Origin: Corynebacterium canis
GTDB taxonomy: Bacteria > Actinomycetota > Actinomycetes > Mycobacteriales > Mycobacteriaceae
Length of the DNA: 64,000 nt
Direction: 5' to 3'
NCBI RefSeq assembly: GCF_030408595.1
Contig: NZ_CP047080.1
Coordinates: forward strand, 2,687,353-2,751,352
The position numbers and the translations under genes were made by a program. The stretch's first letter is position 1. Each line of letters opens with the position of its first letter. Below the pieces are notes generated by a model, which saw only the letters and a list, made by a program, of their open reading frames with translations, did no database searches and was not told where the DNA came from. Shown in pieces: positions 1 to 9,289 of the stretch.

Positions 1-33
1 CCCCTGCCGCCCGCACCGCACCACCGATGGGAG

Positions 34-636
34 TTACGTATCGTCCGAGAGTTTGCCTTCAAAGAGTTCCAGCTGGTGTTCGTTGAATGGGACCAAATAG
101 CCGCGGATCAGAATTTCAAGTTCGCTGCGCCAAACCTTCGGGTCTGGATCGATCTGCAAAAGGGCATCCCCGCTCAATGAAAGGATTTGCGTGGCCGTAA
201 GCACAACGGCGGCCATCTTATCCGGGTCGCCGGGCCTAATTTCGCCTTCTAAATTCCGGAATAGGGCGGCCAGGAATCTCATGAGCCGCTGCTGGGTCCG
301 GCCGAAGCGTTGCACAAAGTATTTGGTCAGCACTTCGGGGTCCGTTTGCACAATTGCCTGGAGCAACTCGTTCGTGCGCACGGCCTCGGTACAGTCGAGG
401 ACCACGTTAATAAGCTCGTCAAGCGATTCGGGCAATGGATATGCGAGATCGAGCACGGACACGAGCTCACGTGTAAGTAGATCGCCCAACAATTCGTTTA
501 CGCCGGTATATCGGCGATATAAGGTAGGACGGCTGACACCCGCCTCCCGTGCGACACCCGCCATAGTGGTGCGCTGAATTCCATCACGTAGGATGCAAAC
601 TCGCCCCGCATCCAATATCGCAGATTCTATATCCAT
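34..636 (-). CDS. TetR-family transcriptional regulator
   Basis: A 200-residue protein with the usual TetR layout. An N-terminal helix-turn-helix lies at about residues 24-43 (TMAGVAREAGVSRPTLYRRY), followed by an all-helical ligand and dimer domain of unremarkable length. It should bind DNA as a dimer and release it on binding a small molecule, but the ligand cannot be read from the sequence. The gene is followed upstream by about 950 bases without a convincing gene and lies near the glycerolipid genes (glpD, alkyl-DHAP-synthase-like). It might regulate those, but gene order is the only support. The family call is firm; the target is unknown. Confidence 0.85.
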   Translation of the reverse strand: MDIESAILDAGRVCILRDGIQRTTMAGVAREAGVSRPTLYRRYTGVNELLGDLLTRELVSVLDLAYPLPESLDELINVVLDCTEAVRTNELLQAIVQTDPEVLTKYFVQRFGRTQQRLMRFLAALFRNLEGEIRPGDPDKMAAVVLTATQILSLSGDALLQIDPDPKVWRSELEILIRGYLVPFNEHQLELFEGKLSDDT

Positions 637-1580
637 AAGACCATCAAACCACGACTAAGTTTGGCACGCTTAAAAACCTAACAGTGGATGCCTTTTCTAA
701 TATAAACATAGCGTAATTGAAGATGTGGGCCGTCTCACGCAAACTTAGGGCGATCAAAAAGAAAAACCTATCTGAGCAAAAGAAGCACGAATGATTTTCT
801 GACGAATAATTCCCGCACCCAGACCGCTTGCGCACCAGCTAAACACGGTTTTTTTCATAGCCGGCCAGTTCGCGCAATTATTCTAAAATCACCTTATCAC
901 CCACCGCATACGTGCACCGTTTCGCCTAACGGCCCCGCTTTACAACCGGAGGTCGGACGAATCACTAAGAGACGCAATTCACCCCCACGTAATACCCCCT
1001 CACACCTTAATGCCACGTTACCGATAGCCCAAAATTCACATCCCATTTTTGACTTCGATTGCAATCTATCTATGAGTAATTTTCGCGGCTTCCGCCTCCA
1101 ACCAAATCGCCTCTCCCCGCCCCATTCAGACCCCATTCAGGCCCCATTCGCGCCCCTTTCCTGTCGCCCCAAGCCACCGAATGCAAACGCACAAAGCCCC
1201 TGCCCTTTATGCAAACACAATTGCGATTTCGCCACTCAACGGAGCTTCTTACACCGCCGGCATCATCCAAAACAAGGTTTTATTCCCACATATGTTTTAT
1301 ACAGAAATCATCCACTTTCTATATATAAAACGCGCACCGCCGGCTATACCTCCGTGGTGCGCGTCATGGCCGTGTGTGGAATCCCCGTACCCAACCCTCG
1401 CCCCTAGTGCCTCAGTACGCGGTAGTGCATTGTAAAGATCTGCTCGGTGCACCTGTTCACGGTGTGGGCCTGCATTGTAAGTGGATTTTTCCACGAAAGC
1501 TGCCCATCGCTTGGAGGTGTGTAGCCGTAGCAAATAAAAGGTGTACTCGCCGACGCCAAGGGTTACCGACCCACAAAAAC
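637..1580. other. Intergenic region without a convincing gene
   Basis: About 940 bases, A/T-rich at 640-900 and C-rich at 1080-1200. Several open frames exist, but none has a good ribosome site or a protein-like composition. The only structure seen is the hairpin at 1322..1364. Confidence 0.5.
1322..1364 (-). terminator. Rho-independent terminator-like hairpin
   Basis: Perfect 9-bp stem ACGCGCACC / GGTGCGCGT with a 17-base loop. Read on the minus strand it is followed by TTTTATATAT. It lies about 220 bases beyond the stop of the DIP1984-like gene and probably ends that transcript. Confidence 0.6.
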
Positions 1581-2033
1581 CTATTGCAACTCCACCGTCC
1601 AGTTCAATTGCTGGATCCGCGTATCCAGTTCACGGTGCTCCTTGGCGGCTTGATCCGCCCGCGCGCGCAGCTCCCGCACGTCCACGGTGGCCACATTGCG
1701 GATCTCGGTGGCGCGAAATCGGGCTTCCGGGGTGGCCTCCTGCGCCAGCCGGGTATACAGGGCGGCGCGGCGTTGGGCGGCTTCGCGCGCGGCGATGGCG
1801 TCCGTTAAGGTGCGCTGCTCGTCGAAGGCGGTTGCGGAGTTCGTGGCGTTGATGCGACGGATCAACCCCTCCAGCTGATCGATCACGCGTTCGGCTTCTT
1901 CCATAAGTTCCTGCGGGTCCTCGCCGGGCTCCACGCCTTCCTGCACCAGCACAACCCGATGCAGGCGTTCCTGCAATTGAGCCAGGCGGCGTTGCGCATC
2001 GGCGCGCGCGACCAGCGCTTCAGCTAATTTCAT
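1581..2033 (-). CDS. DIP1984-like coiled-coil protein
   Basis: A 150-residue, strongly charged and helical protein rich in Ala, Arg, Glu and Leu heptads. It starts MKLAEALVARADAQ and carries a central EGVEPGEDP and an LEGLIRRINATN segment. This pattern fits the DIP1984 (septicolysin-like) family found in corynebacteria and other bacteria, whose biochemical role is not settled. There is no signal peptide or membrane segment, so it should be cytoplasmic. A short reading frame precedes it on the same strand with a 9-bp gap, and a terminator-like hairpin lies downstream. The family call rests on recognised sequence pattern only. Confidence 0.65.
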   Translation of the reverse strand: MKLAEALVARADAQRRLAQLQERLHRVVLVQEGVEPGEDPQELMEEAERVIDQLEGLIRRINATNSATAFDEQRTLTDAIAAREAAQRRAALYTRLAQEATPEARFRATEIRNVATVDVRELRARADQAAKEHRELDTRIQQLNWTVELQ

Positions 2034-2042
2034 ACCCTCACG

Positions 2043-2282
2043 CTAGCACGCGCCTGGCACTCCTGCGGCGCGGTTCGCGGCGTCGATACCGCTCGTACGT
2101 TTGCTTATCGACGCCCCCTCCTCCCCCACCGTCGCCGCCACCTGCACCGCGCGGCTCGGGCGCCTGCGTTTGCGTTTGGCCGCGGCGTTGAGGATCAAGG
2201 AAATGATTTTGGACGTCAAGATCGGATGGTTGATCTGCGCAAATGTAAGCGCACGGTTACGCAGGTTTCGGATTGGGTGCAT
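2043..2282 (-). CDS. Small basic hypothetical protein
   Basis: A 79-residue frame starting 11 bases after the glpD stop on the same strand. A good AAGGA ribosome site lies 7 bases before its ATG. The protein is basic, with a KRKRRR stretch near residue 40, and has no recognised domain. Position and ribosome site favour a real gene co-transcribed with glpD, while the low-complexity C-terminal half argues against it. Function unknown. Confidence 0.35.
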   Translation of the reverse strand: MHPIRNLRNRALTFAQINHPILTSKIISLILNAAAKRKRRRPSRAVQVAATVGEEGASISKRTSGIDAANRAAGVPGAC

Positions 2283-2293
2283 GGTGTTTCCTT

Positions 2294-3853
2294 CTAGGGG
2301 AGGGCGTCACTGCCGCGCAGCTCGTGGAAGATGGCCTCCACTTCCGGCAGGGCGCGATCACGATCTGCGGGTACCAGGCCGATGCGGGTGCGGCGGTCAA
2401 GAATATCGTCCACGTTGAGTGCTCCTTCGTGGGTGATAGCGTACTCTATCTCCGCCCGGGTGATATCCATGCCGGCGATGCTGCCCAATGGGTCGGAGAC
2501 GGTGGCGCTGGCCACCACCTGGGGGGCCTCGAAACCGAAGCGCGCCACCAGGGAATCCGGCAGGTCCTCCAACTCGGTGGCCGCCACTTCCAGGCTATCC
2601 ATATGGGTCGGCGCACCCACCAGCGGGAAGGTGCGGGTGGCGCAGCCGCCGATGCCCGCGAACTCGTGGGAACGCACCACGGCATCCACGGTTTCCTCGG
2701 CCATCAGGCGGTATTCCGTAAATTTGCCGCCCACCACGGAGATCAGGCCGTTGGGGGCGGTGATAATCGCGTGCCGGCGCGAGAGGTCGGAGGTCGCGCC
2801 CGCGGCGTCGATAAGCGGACGCAGGCCGGTAAACGCGCCCACCACGTCCGCGCGCCGCAACGGTACCCCCAACACGCGGCTGGTGCCGGTAAGCAGAAAC
2901 TCAATGTCCTCCTCGGGGGTGCTCGGCACATCGGGAATATCGCCCGGGGTATCCTCGTCCGTCAACCCGAGGTAACAGCGGCCCAGCTGCTCGGGAAGGA
3001 TAAACAGGAAACGCGACAACGACCCCGGCAGCGGAAACGTCAACGCGCCGGTAGGGTTGCCAAAGGTCTCGGAGCGGAACACCAGGTGCGTACCGCGGGA
3101 AGGGCGAATGGAAATCTCGGGGTCGACCGTGCCCGCCCACACGCCGGTGGCATTGACCACGGCGGTGGCGGAAACGGGGAAGCTTTCCCCAGTCAGCGTG
3201 TCAGTGAGCGTGGCGGAGGTGCCGGTGAGATCCGTGGCGGCGCAGCGGGTAATCACGCGGGCACCCTCGCGGGCGGCGGTGCGGGCCACGGCGGTGACCA
3301 GGCGGGCATCATCAATCATGGCGCCGTCATAATTCACCCAGGCGCCGCGCAACGCCTTCGTGTTTACCGCGGGGCACAGGCGACGGGTCTCGGCGGGCGT
3401 GACGTAGCGGGAGCGCGGCAACACGCTGGTAGAGGTGCCCGCCGCCATGCGCAACACATCCCCCGCGAGATAACCCGCGCGCATCGCCGCCTTTTGCAGC
3501 AGGTTCGTGTCTGGGCCCAGCGCGCTGACCTGCGCGAGGGGGCGCACCAGGTGCGGGGCGATAAGTTCCATGAGCCGGCCCCGCTCCACGGCGGAATTAC
3601 GGGCGACGCTGAGTTCGAACTTTGCCAGGTAGCGCAGGCCGCCGTGGATGAGTTTGGAGGAAAAGCGCGAGGTGCCAAACGCGAGGTCGTGGCGCTCCAC
3701 GAGCACGGTGCGCAGGCCGCGCGTTGCGGCGTCGAGGGCGATGCCTGCGCCGGTAATGCCACCCCCGACCACGAGGAGGTCAATCTCCGCACCCTCGCGC
3801 ACCGCCTGGAGGTCGGCGGCGCGTTGATCGGCGTGCAGCGCAGAGCTTGCCAT
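2294..3853 (-). CDS. glpD: Aerobic glycerol-3-phosphate dehydrogenase
   Basis: Oxidises sn-glycerol-3-phosphate to dihydroxyacetone phosphate and passes electrons to the quinone pool from the inner face of the membrane. The 519-residue protein starts MASSALHADQ. It has the dinucleotide-binding GGGITGAGIALDAATRGL near residues 27-44, the FAD/DAO fold with SSKLIHGGLRYL after it, GGKFTEYRLMAEETVD in the middle, and a C-terminal helical domain of the GlpD type. The ATG at 3853 is chosen because it places the FAD motif at the usual distance; the frame is open further upstream. It is divergent from the alkyl-DHAP-synthase-like gene, with which it could share dihydroxyacetone phosphate as a metabolite. 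Confidence 0.9.
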   Translation of the reverse strand: MASSALHADQRAADLQAVREGAEIDLLVVGGGITGAGIALDAATRGLRTVLVERHDLAFGTSRFSSKLIHGGLRYLAKFELSVARNSAVERGRLMELIAPHLVRPLAQVSALGPDTNLLQKAAMRAGYLAGDVLRMAAGTSTSVLPRSRYVTPAETRRLCPAVNTKALRGAWVNYDGAMIDDARLVTAVARTAAREGARVITRCAATDLTGTSATLTDTLTGESFPVSATAVVNATGVWAGTVDPEISIRPSRGTHLVFRSETFGNPTGALTFPLPGSLSRFLFILPEQLGRCYLGLTDEDTPGDIPDVPSTPEEDIEFLLTGTSRVLGVPLRRADVVGAFTGLRPLIDAAGATSDLSRRHAIITAPNGLISVVGGKFTEYRLMAEETVDAVVRSHEFAGIGGCATRTFPLVGAPTHMDSLEVAATELEDLPDSLVARFGFEAPQVVASATVSDPLGSIAGMDITRAEIEYAITHEGALNVDDILDRRTRIGLVPADRDRALPEVEAIFHELRGSDALP

Positions 3854-3975
3854 AGCCTTTATCCACCCTTCACGATATCGAATGTTTATATGTGTACAGC
3901 TCTTTAGTGTACTCGCCGCAGCCCCCTTGAGGAGGTGCCTACCGAACACCCTCACGCGGGCGGGTAGTACGTGTT

Positions 3976-3989
3976 ATGCACGCGTGCAT
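3976..3989. promoter_or_regulatory. Perfect palindrome in the glpD upstream region
   Basis: ATGCACGCGTGCAT is a perfect 14-bp palindrome in the 252-base gap between the divergent glpD and the flavoprotein gene. It is a reasonable candidate operator, but the binding protein is unknown. Confidence 0.35.
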
Positions 3990-4072
3990 TGCGTTTTCTA
4001 CGGTGAACAAAACCTTTCTGAACTGGAAGATTTGTTCGAGTAGACCGCCTGCTGCGGGGGTTGAATTTGCAG

Positions 4073-4095
4073 TTACACTATTACAAATACTGTAA
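4073..4095. promoter_or_regulatory. Inverted repeat just upstream of the flavoprotein gene
   Basis: Half-sites TTACACTATT and AATACTGTAA (9 of 10 positions complementary) are separated by ACA. The site lies 10 bases before the ATG at 4106 and covers where a -10 element would be (TACTGT-like). A protein bound here would block transcription, which fits a repressor site, possibly for the TetR protein at 34..636. This is inference. Confidence 0.45.
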
Positions 4096-4105
4096 ACTTC
4101 CGAAC

Positions 4106-5716
4106 ATGAGTGCACAGCTTCCGGTTCCCCCCATGACTTTCAATCGTTGGGGCACGCCCGACGAATCAAAACCGCTAAGCCCCAGCGTTGTCAGACTGCT
4201 CCGCACCGCGCTCGGCATTCAGCAGGAGCAAACCCCCGGGGACGCCGAGGCGGACGTGGTGCTGTCCGAAGTGCGCTTGACCGAGGCGGATATCGCGGCA
4301 TTAGGCGCACTCGTTGGCCCCGGATACGTGACCTGCGAATACGCGCACCGGCGCGGGCGAGCCCGCGGGAAATCCTACCCGGACCTGCTGGATTGGCACA
4401 CCAAAAAGACCATCGACGCCCCCGACGCCGTGATCGCGCCCGGCACCGAGGAAGAGGTGCTGAGCGTCCTTGAATATTGCTCCGAGGCGGACATCGCGGT
4501 AATCCCATTCGGGGGTGGCACGAGCGTGGTCGGCGGGCTCACCCCGGTGTCCGGCGGGCATCGCGCCGTGCTCAGCCTTGACCTCACCCGCTTTGACAAA
4601 CTCGAGGATGTGGACGCCGAATCGGGGCTGGCCACCTTTGGCGCCGGCATGTTCGGCCCGCAGGCGGAGCTGGAATTGGCCAAGCACAACCTGCAGCTCG
4701 GGCACTTTCCGCAGTCCTTTCCGTACGCCACCATCGGGGGTTACGCCGCCACCCGCTCCTCCGGGCAGCACTCCGCGGGGTACGGGCGTTTCGATGAAAT
4801 GGTGCACGCCCTGACCGTGGTCACCCCCACCGGGATTCTGCAGCTCGGCGGGGACTCCCCGGCCTCCGCGGCGGGCCCCGACCTGCGGGAGCTATTCCTC
4901 GGCTCGGAGGGCACGTTGGGCGTGATCACGCGGGTGCGGTGCCGGGTGCACCCCGTGCCCGAGGCGAAACGCTACGAGGCGTTTCGGTTTCCCAATTTCG
5001 AAGCGGGGGCGCGCGCCGTGCGGCTGGTTGCGCAGCACGGCACCGGCCCGAGCATGATCCGGCTTTCGGACGAGATTGAGACCAGCTTGAACCTGAGCTC
5101 CCCCGACGGGATGGCCGGCGGCGCGGCGACGTCGGGTTGCCTGTGCTTGACCATGTTCGAGGGCACTCCGGAGCACGCGGCCGCGCGGCACGATGAGACC
5201 CGCAAGCTTTTACTGGAGGCCGGCGGCACCTCGCTCGGGGAAGGCCCGGTGCGCGCCTGGGAGCGGGGACGCTTCGGCGCTCCCGTTTTCAGGGACGCGC
5301 TTCTCGACGTCGCTGGGGTCTGCGAAACCCTCGAAACCGCGACGACGTGGGCAAACATTCACCGCCTTAAAACGGCCGTTGGGCGGGCGCTCGCTACCTC
5401 GCTAACCAAGCACGGAACCATGGCCGTGGTGATGTGCCACATCAGCCACGTATACGCCACGGGCTGTTCCCTGTACTTCACGGTGGTGGCAAAGCAATCG
5501 GAACACGCCCACGAGCAATGGGCGGCGGCGAAACGCGCGGCCAGCGAGGCGATCGTGGCCCACGGCGGGACCATCACCCACCATCACGCCATTGGCACTG
5601 ATCACCGCCCATATATGCAATCGGAGATCGATCCGCTTGCCGTAACCATCCTACGGACGGTAAAAAACACACTCGACCCGGCGGGCATTCTGAACCCCGG
5701 CAAACTCATCCCATAG
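4106..5716 (+). CDS. FAD-binding oxidase, alkyldihydroxyacetone-phosphate synthase family
   Basis: About 536 residues. The VAO-type FAD domain has PFGGGTSVVGGLTP near residue 135, FPYATIGGYAATRSSGQ and GSEGTLGVITRV, followed by a cap domain and a C-terminal HHHAIGTDH near residue 491. Together these match alkylglycerone-phosphate synthase, which swaps the acyl chain of acyl-DHAP for a fatty alcohol, better than D-lactate dehydrogenases. Whether this bacterium makes ether lipids is unknown, so the substrate is open. Translation may start at ATG 4106 (almost leaderless, no clear ribosome site) or ATG 4133 (MTFNRWGTP). A lipid-kinase gene follows after 15 bases, suggesting an operon for glycerolipid chemistry. 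Confidence 0.75.
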   Translation: MSAQLPVPPMTFNRWGTPDESKPLSPSVVRLLRTALGIQQEQTPGDAEADVVLSEVRLTEADIAALGALVGPGYVTCEYAHRRGRARGKSYPDLLDWHTKKTIDAPDAVIAPGTEEEVLSVLEYCSEADIAVIPFGGGTSVVGGLTPVSGGHRAVLSLDLTRFDKLEDVDAESGLATFGAGMFGPQAELELAKHNLQLGHFPQSFPYATIGGYAATRSSGQHSAGYGRFDEMVHALTVVTPTGILQLGGDSPASAAGPDLRELFLGSEGTLGVITRVRCRVHPVPEAKRYEAFRFPNFEAGARAVRLVAQHGTGPSMIRLSDEIETSLNLSSPDGMAGGAATSGCLCLTMFEGTPEHAAARHDETRKLLLEAGGTSLGEGPVRAWERGRFGAPVFRDALLDVAGVCETLETATTWANIHRLKTAVGRALATSLTKHGTMAVVMCHISHVYATGCSLYFTVVAKQSEHAHEQWAAAKRAASEAIVAHGGTITHHHAIGTDHRPYMQSEIDPLAVTILRTVKNTLDPAGILNPGKLIP

Positions 5717-5731
5717 GAGGCGCAACACCCA

Positions 5732-6637
5732 ATGCTCAAACGGATTGCACTGCTCACAAACCCCTCGGCGGGGAAAGGCACGGCGCTTGGAATCGCGGAC
5801 GTCGCACTGCGGCGGTTCCAGGAGCTGGGCGTCGAGGTGATCAGTGATACCGGCACCTCGAAGCAAGCCTCCGCCAAGCTCATTGAAAGCGCGCTGGCAA
5901 GCTCGGTGGATGCGTTAGTGGTGTGCGGCGGCGATGGCATGGTCAACCTGGCGCTGCAACAGCAGGCCTTTCATGACATGCCCCTGGGCATAATCCCCGC
6001 CGGCACGGGCAATGACCACGCCCGCAATTACGGCATCCCCCTCGACCCCGCGGCGGCGGCCGAGGTGGTGGCCCGCGGCAAGACCAAAACCACCGACCTT
6101 GGCAAGCTCACCTCGGGTGTCGACCCCGAAACCAGCATGATCTTTGGCACCATCGCCTGCCAGGGTTTCGACTCGTTGACTAACGCCCGCACCAATCGCA
6201 TGCGGTGGCCCACCGGCAATAGCCGCTACGTGCTGGCCGCGTTGCTCGAGTTTGCCAGGTTTCAGAAGATCCCCAGCCACATCTTTGTCGAAGGCGAGGA
6301 TGCGCCGCGGGAGTTGGACCTTACCCTGATCGCCGTGGGCAATACCTCGTCCTATGGCGGCGGCGCAGTCATTTGCCCCAAGGCGGACCCCACCGATGGG
6401 TTGCTCGACGTCACCATGATCCGGTGCATGTCCAAGTTCGCCGCCTTGTGCAAACTCAATACCTTTTTCCAGGGCCGGAAGCACGATCAGGCGGCCGAGG
6501 TGATCACGCTGCGCACCAAGAAAATCCGCATCGAAATGGACCGGCCCATCCCGTCCTACGCGGACGGCGAATTCTTTGGCAATACCCCGGTCGAGGTGGA
6601 GGTATTGCCGGGCGCGGGCCGCTACCTGGTGCCCTAA
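5732..6637 (+). CDS. Diacylglycerol-kinase-family lipid kinase
   Basis: A 301-residue protein of the DagK/YegS/LCB5 family, which transfers phosphate from ATP to a lipid hydroxyl such as diacylglycerol. Visible motifs are NPSAGKG (10-16), the nucleotide-binding GGDGMVN (66-72) and AGTGND (90-95), with a C-terminal beta domain ending GRYLVP. Its start has a ribosome site (AGGAG) 9 bases ahead and lies 15 bases after the flavoprotein gene, so the two are probably one transcript. It converges on lysS with a short gap. The exact lipid substrate cannot be decided. Confidence 0.82.
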   Translation: MLKRIALLTNPSAGKGTALGIADVALRRFQELGVEVISDTGTSKQASAKLIESALASSVDALVVCGGDGMVNLALQQQAFHDMPLGIIPAGTGNDHARNYGIPLDPAAAAEVVARGKTKTTDLGKLTSGVDPETSMIFGTIACQGFDSLTNARTNRMRWPTGNSRYVLAALLEFARFQKIPSHIFVEGEDAPRELDLTLIAVGNTSSYGGGAVICPKADPTDGLLDVTMIRCMSKFAALCKLNTFFQGRKHDQAAEVITLRTKKIRIEMDRPIPSYADGEFFGNTPVEVEVLPGAGRYLVP

Positions 6638-6648
6638 CCCCCGCAGGG

Positions 6649-8226
6649 CTATTGCTTGGGCTCGGGCTTGACCATCGGGAAGAGCACGGTCTCGCGGATG
6701 CCCAGGCCGGTCAGGGCCATAAGCAGGCGATCGATGCCCATGCCGGCACCCGCCGTGGGGGGCATGCCCTGTTCCATGGCGGCCAGGAAGTCCTCATCCA
6801 GCACCATTGCTTCCTCGTCGCCGCCGGCGGCAAGCCGCGCTTGGTCCTCGAAGCGTTCCCGCTGCACCACGGGGTCGACGAGCTCCGAATATCCGGTCGC
6901 CAGTTCGAACCCTCGAACATACAGATCCCACTTTTCGGTCACGCCCCGCTGGCTGCGGTGCTGCCGGGTCAGCGGCGAGGTTTCCACCGGGAAGTTCCGC
7001 ACGAATACCGGACCATAAAGCTGGTCTCCGCACAAATGTTCCCAGATTTCCTCGACGAGTTTCCCGTGGCCCCAGCCGCCTTTCGCAGGCACGGCGACAC
7101 CCACGACGTCGGCAAGCGCCTTGAGCTCGGCGACGGTCGAATCCACCGTAACCTCGGGCTGACCTGGGTGTTTGCGGGCGAGCGCCGCATTGAGGGAGGG
7201 GTACATTTCCATGCTGGGCCACTCGCCGCCGAGGTCGTATTCGGTGCCGTCGGCCAGCGTCACCACCGTGGAACCGAACACTTCTTCGGCCACCGCTTGG
7301 ATCAGATTCTTAACGGTTTCGGCGCAATCATCGTAGGTTCCCCACGCCTGGTAGGTCTCCAACATGGCGAATTCGGGGCTGTGGGAGGAATCCACGCCCT
7401 CGTTCCGGAAATTGCGGTTCACCTCAAACACGCGATCGATTCCACCGACGACGCAGCGCTTGAGGTACAGCTCGGGGGCGATGCGCAGGTAAAGGTCGAT
7501 GTCCAGCGCATTGGAGTGCGTTTCAAACGGACGTGCGGCCGCGCCACCGTGCAGGGTTTGCAACATCGGCGTTTCCACCTCCACAAAGCCCTCACCCTCG
7601 AGGTGATGGCGCAGCGCACGCATCACCTTGATGCGCGTCATGGCGTTCGTGCGGGCCTGTTCGCGCATGATCAGATCCGTGTAGCGCTGTCGAACACGCG
7701 TATCTTCGCTCATCTCTTTGTGCGCCACGGGCAGCGGGCGTAGCGACTTCGCCGCCATCACCCACTCGCTCGCCATCACCGACAGCTCGCCGCGCCGCGA
7801 AGAAATCACGCGCCCGGTCACGGAAACAAAATCACCAAGATCCACATCCGCTTTCCAATCCGCCAGGCGTTCCGCGCCGATCTCGGCGAGCGAAAGCATC
7901 GCTTGCACTTTCGTACCGTCGCCGTCCTGCAGCGTGGCAAAGCACAACTTGCCGGTATTGCGCACAAAAATCACGCGCCCAGCGATAGACACCACGTCCT
8001 GCGTTTCCGCACCTACACCGAGGTACGTCACCCCGTCCCGCTTTTCGACGCCCCCCTCTTCCGGCGTTGCCACATACAGCTGACGTAGCTGCTTTAGGGA
8101 ATGTGTTCGAGGCACCGAGACGGGATATGCCTCGCCTTTTTCCTGCAACCGGGCGCGCTTTTCGCGGCGGATCCGAAGCTGCTCTGGAATCTCGTTGGTG
8201 GCAGAAGAGTTGTTCGCGTCGTTCAC
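6649..8226 (-). CDS. lysS: Lysyl-tRNA synthetase, class II
   Basis: Charges tRNA-Lys with lysine in the cytoplasm. About 525 residues with the standard layout. An N-terminal OB-fold carries [24 protein letters not shown], followed by the class II catalytic core with [18 protein letters not shown] (motif 1), [18 protein letters not shown] (motif 2) and [13 protein letters not shown] (motif 3). The GTG at 8226 gives a normal-length N terminus ([16 protein letters not shown]); a GTG at 8262 is also in frame. A TACCCT sequence 8 bases before the GTG at 8226 could be a -10 element for a leaderless message. A divergent SPFH gene lies upstream, with operator-like palindromes between. Confidence 0.95.
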   Translation of the reverse strand: MNDANNSSATNEIPEQLRIRREKRARLQEKGEAYPVSVPRTHSLKQLRQLYVATPEEGGVEKRDGVTYLGVGAETQDVVSIAGRVIFVRNTGKLCFATLQDGDGTKVQAMLSLAEIGAERLADWKADVDLGDFVSVTGRVISSRRGELSVMASEWVMAAKSLRPLPVAHKEMSEDTRVRQRYTDLIMREQARTNAMTRIKVMRALRHHLEGEGFVEVETPMLQTLHGGAAARPFETHSNALDIDLYLRIAPELYLKRCVVGGIDRVFEVNRNFRNEGVDSSHSPEFAMLETYQAWGTYDDCAETVKNLIQAVAEEVFGSTVVTLADGTEYDLGGEWPSMEMYPSLNAALARKHPGQPEVTVDSTVAELKALADVVGVAVPAKGGWGHGKLVEEIWEHLCGDQLYGPVFVRNFPVETSPLTRQHRSQRGVTEKWDLYVRGFELATGYSELVDPVVQRERFEDQARLAAGGDEEAMVLDEDFLAAMEQGMPPTAGAGMGIDRLLMALTGLGIRETVLFPMVKPEPKQ

Positions 8227-8271
8227 GGTTGTTAAGGGTAGCCGATAGCTGCCCACAGGCACGAACCTTGA

Positions 8272-8305
8272 AAAGTGATATCACTTTAAGGTAATCTGAT
8301 ATCAC
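8272..8305. promoter_or_regulatory. Paired GTGATATCAC palindromes, candidate operator of the SPFH-RHH genes
   Basis: A perfect 16-bp palindrome AAAGTGATATCACTTT at 8272..8287 is followed by a second TGATATCAC at 8297..8305. The two centres are 21 bp apart, about two helical turns, on the same face of the DNA. They lie directly before the SPFH gene, whose second gene encodes a ribbon-helix-helix protein, a family that typically binds such tandem dyads cooperatively. Confidence 0.6.
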
Positions 8306-8333
8306 ATTATTCAGCTCGCAGAAAGGGCATCAC

Positions 8334-9284
8334 ATGACCACGGGCCTAGACCTTCAAAACGCCCCCGACCCCGTGGGGCACACAGGCGCCGCCGTCGACC
8401 TCACCGAAAAACCCGCCTGGAGCGCCGGCGCCGGAGCGACCGGACTGGCGATAATTCTGGCCATCCTGCTCCCCGGCATTGCCATCCTGGGCTTTATGTC
8501 TTCCGTGGCGGCCGGCGAACCTAACCCGATCCTGCTGCCGGTGATCATCATCCTCGGCCTCTGCGGCCTCCTCGTGCTCACCATGATCCGAGTGGTCAGC
8601 CCGGGACACACGCTGGTGGTCCAATTCTTCGGCCGCTATGTGGGCACCTCGCACCGCACCGGCCTATCGCTGGTGGCCCCGCTATGCAGCACCAAAAGGG
8701 TCAGCGTCCGGGTGCGCAACTTTGAGACCAACGCCATCAAAGTCAATGACCTCAACGGCAACCCCGTAATCATCGGCGCCATCGTGGTGTGGCAGGTCGC
8801 CGACACCGCCAAGGCCACCTTCGCCGTGGAGAACGTCAACGAATTTATCTACTCGCAGGCGGAGTCCGCGCTGCGCCACGTGGCCACCACACACCCGTAC
8901 GATTCCTCCGACCCGATCACCAACCCTTCGCTCTCCGGTTCGACCGACCTAGTGTCCACCGAATTGGCCAACGAGGTCGCCGCCCGCGCCGCGCTGGCCG
9001 GCTGCGAGATCATCGAGGCACGCATTTCCGCGCTCTCCTACGCCCCCGAGATCGCCCAAGCGATGCTGCAGCGCCAACAAGCCGCCGCGATTGTCGACGC
9101 CCGCGAAACTATCGTCGAAGGCGCCGTTTCGATGGTGCAAACCGCCCTCGAACAATTGGAACGCCGCGAGATCGTGGACCTCGATCCCGAGCGCCGCGCG
9201 GCGATGGTATCCAACCTGCTCGTGGTGCTGTGCTCCGATACCAATACGCAGCCCGTGGTCAATACCGGTTCCCTATATAACTAG
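8334..9284 (+). CDS. SPFH/band-7 domain membrane protein
   Basis: A 316-residue stomatin-like protein. Two hydrophobic segments lie near residues 36-60 and 66-84. They are followed by the band-7 domain ([17 protein letters not shown], then [21 protein letters not shown] and a [16 protein letters not shown] stretch) and a coiled-coil tail ([22 protein letters not shown]). SPFH proteins form large membrane rings that organise membrane domains and proteases; the client here is unknown. A ribosome site AAAGGG sits 7 bases before the ATG. The next gene, 5 bases on, encodes a small DNA-binding protein, and twin palindromes precede the pair. Confidence 0.85.
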   Translation: MTTGLDLQNAPDPVGHTGAAVDLTEKPAWSAGAGATGLAIILAILLPGIAILGFMSSVAAGEPNPILLPVIIILGLCGLLVLTMIRVVSPGHTLVVQFFGRYVGTSHRTGLSLVAPLCSTKRVSVRVRNFETNAIKVNDLNGNPVIIGAIVVWQVADTAKATFAVENVNEFIYSQAESALRHVATTHPYDSSDPITNPSLSGSTDLVSTELANEVAARAALAGCEIIEARISALSYAPEIAQAMLQRQQAAAIVDARETIVEGAVSMVQTALEQLERREIVDLDPERRAAMVSNLLVVLCSDTNTQPVVNTGSLYN

Positions 9285-9289
9285 CCCTC

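Noticed and set aside
2273..3907. Long plus-strand open frame of 544 codons
   Set aside because: It lies wholly across glpD on the opposite strand; the His/Gly/Ala-rich product is the antisense of a high-GC gene.
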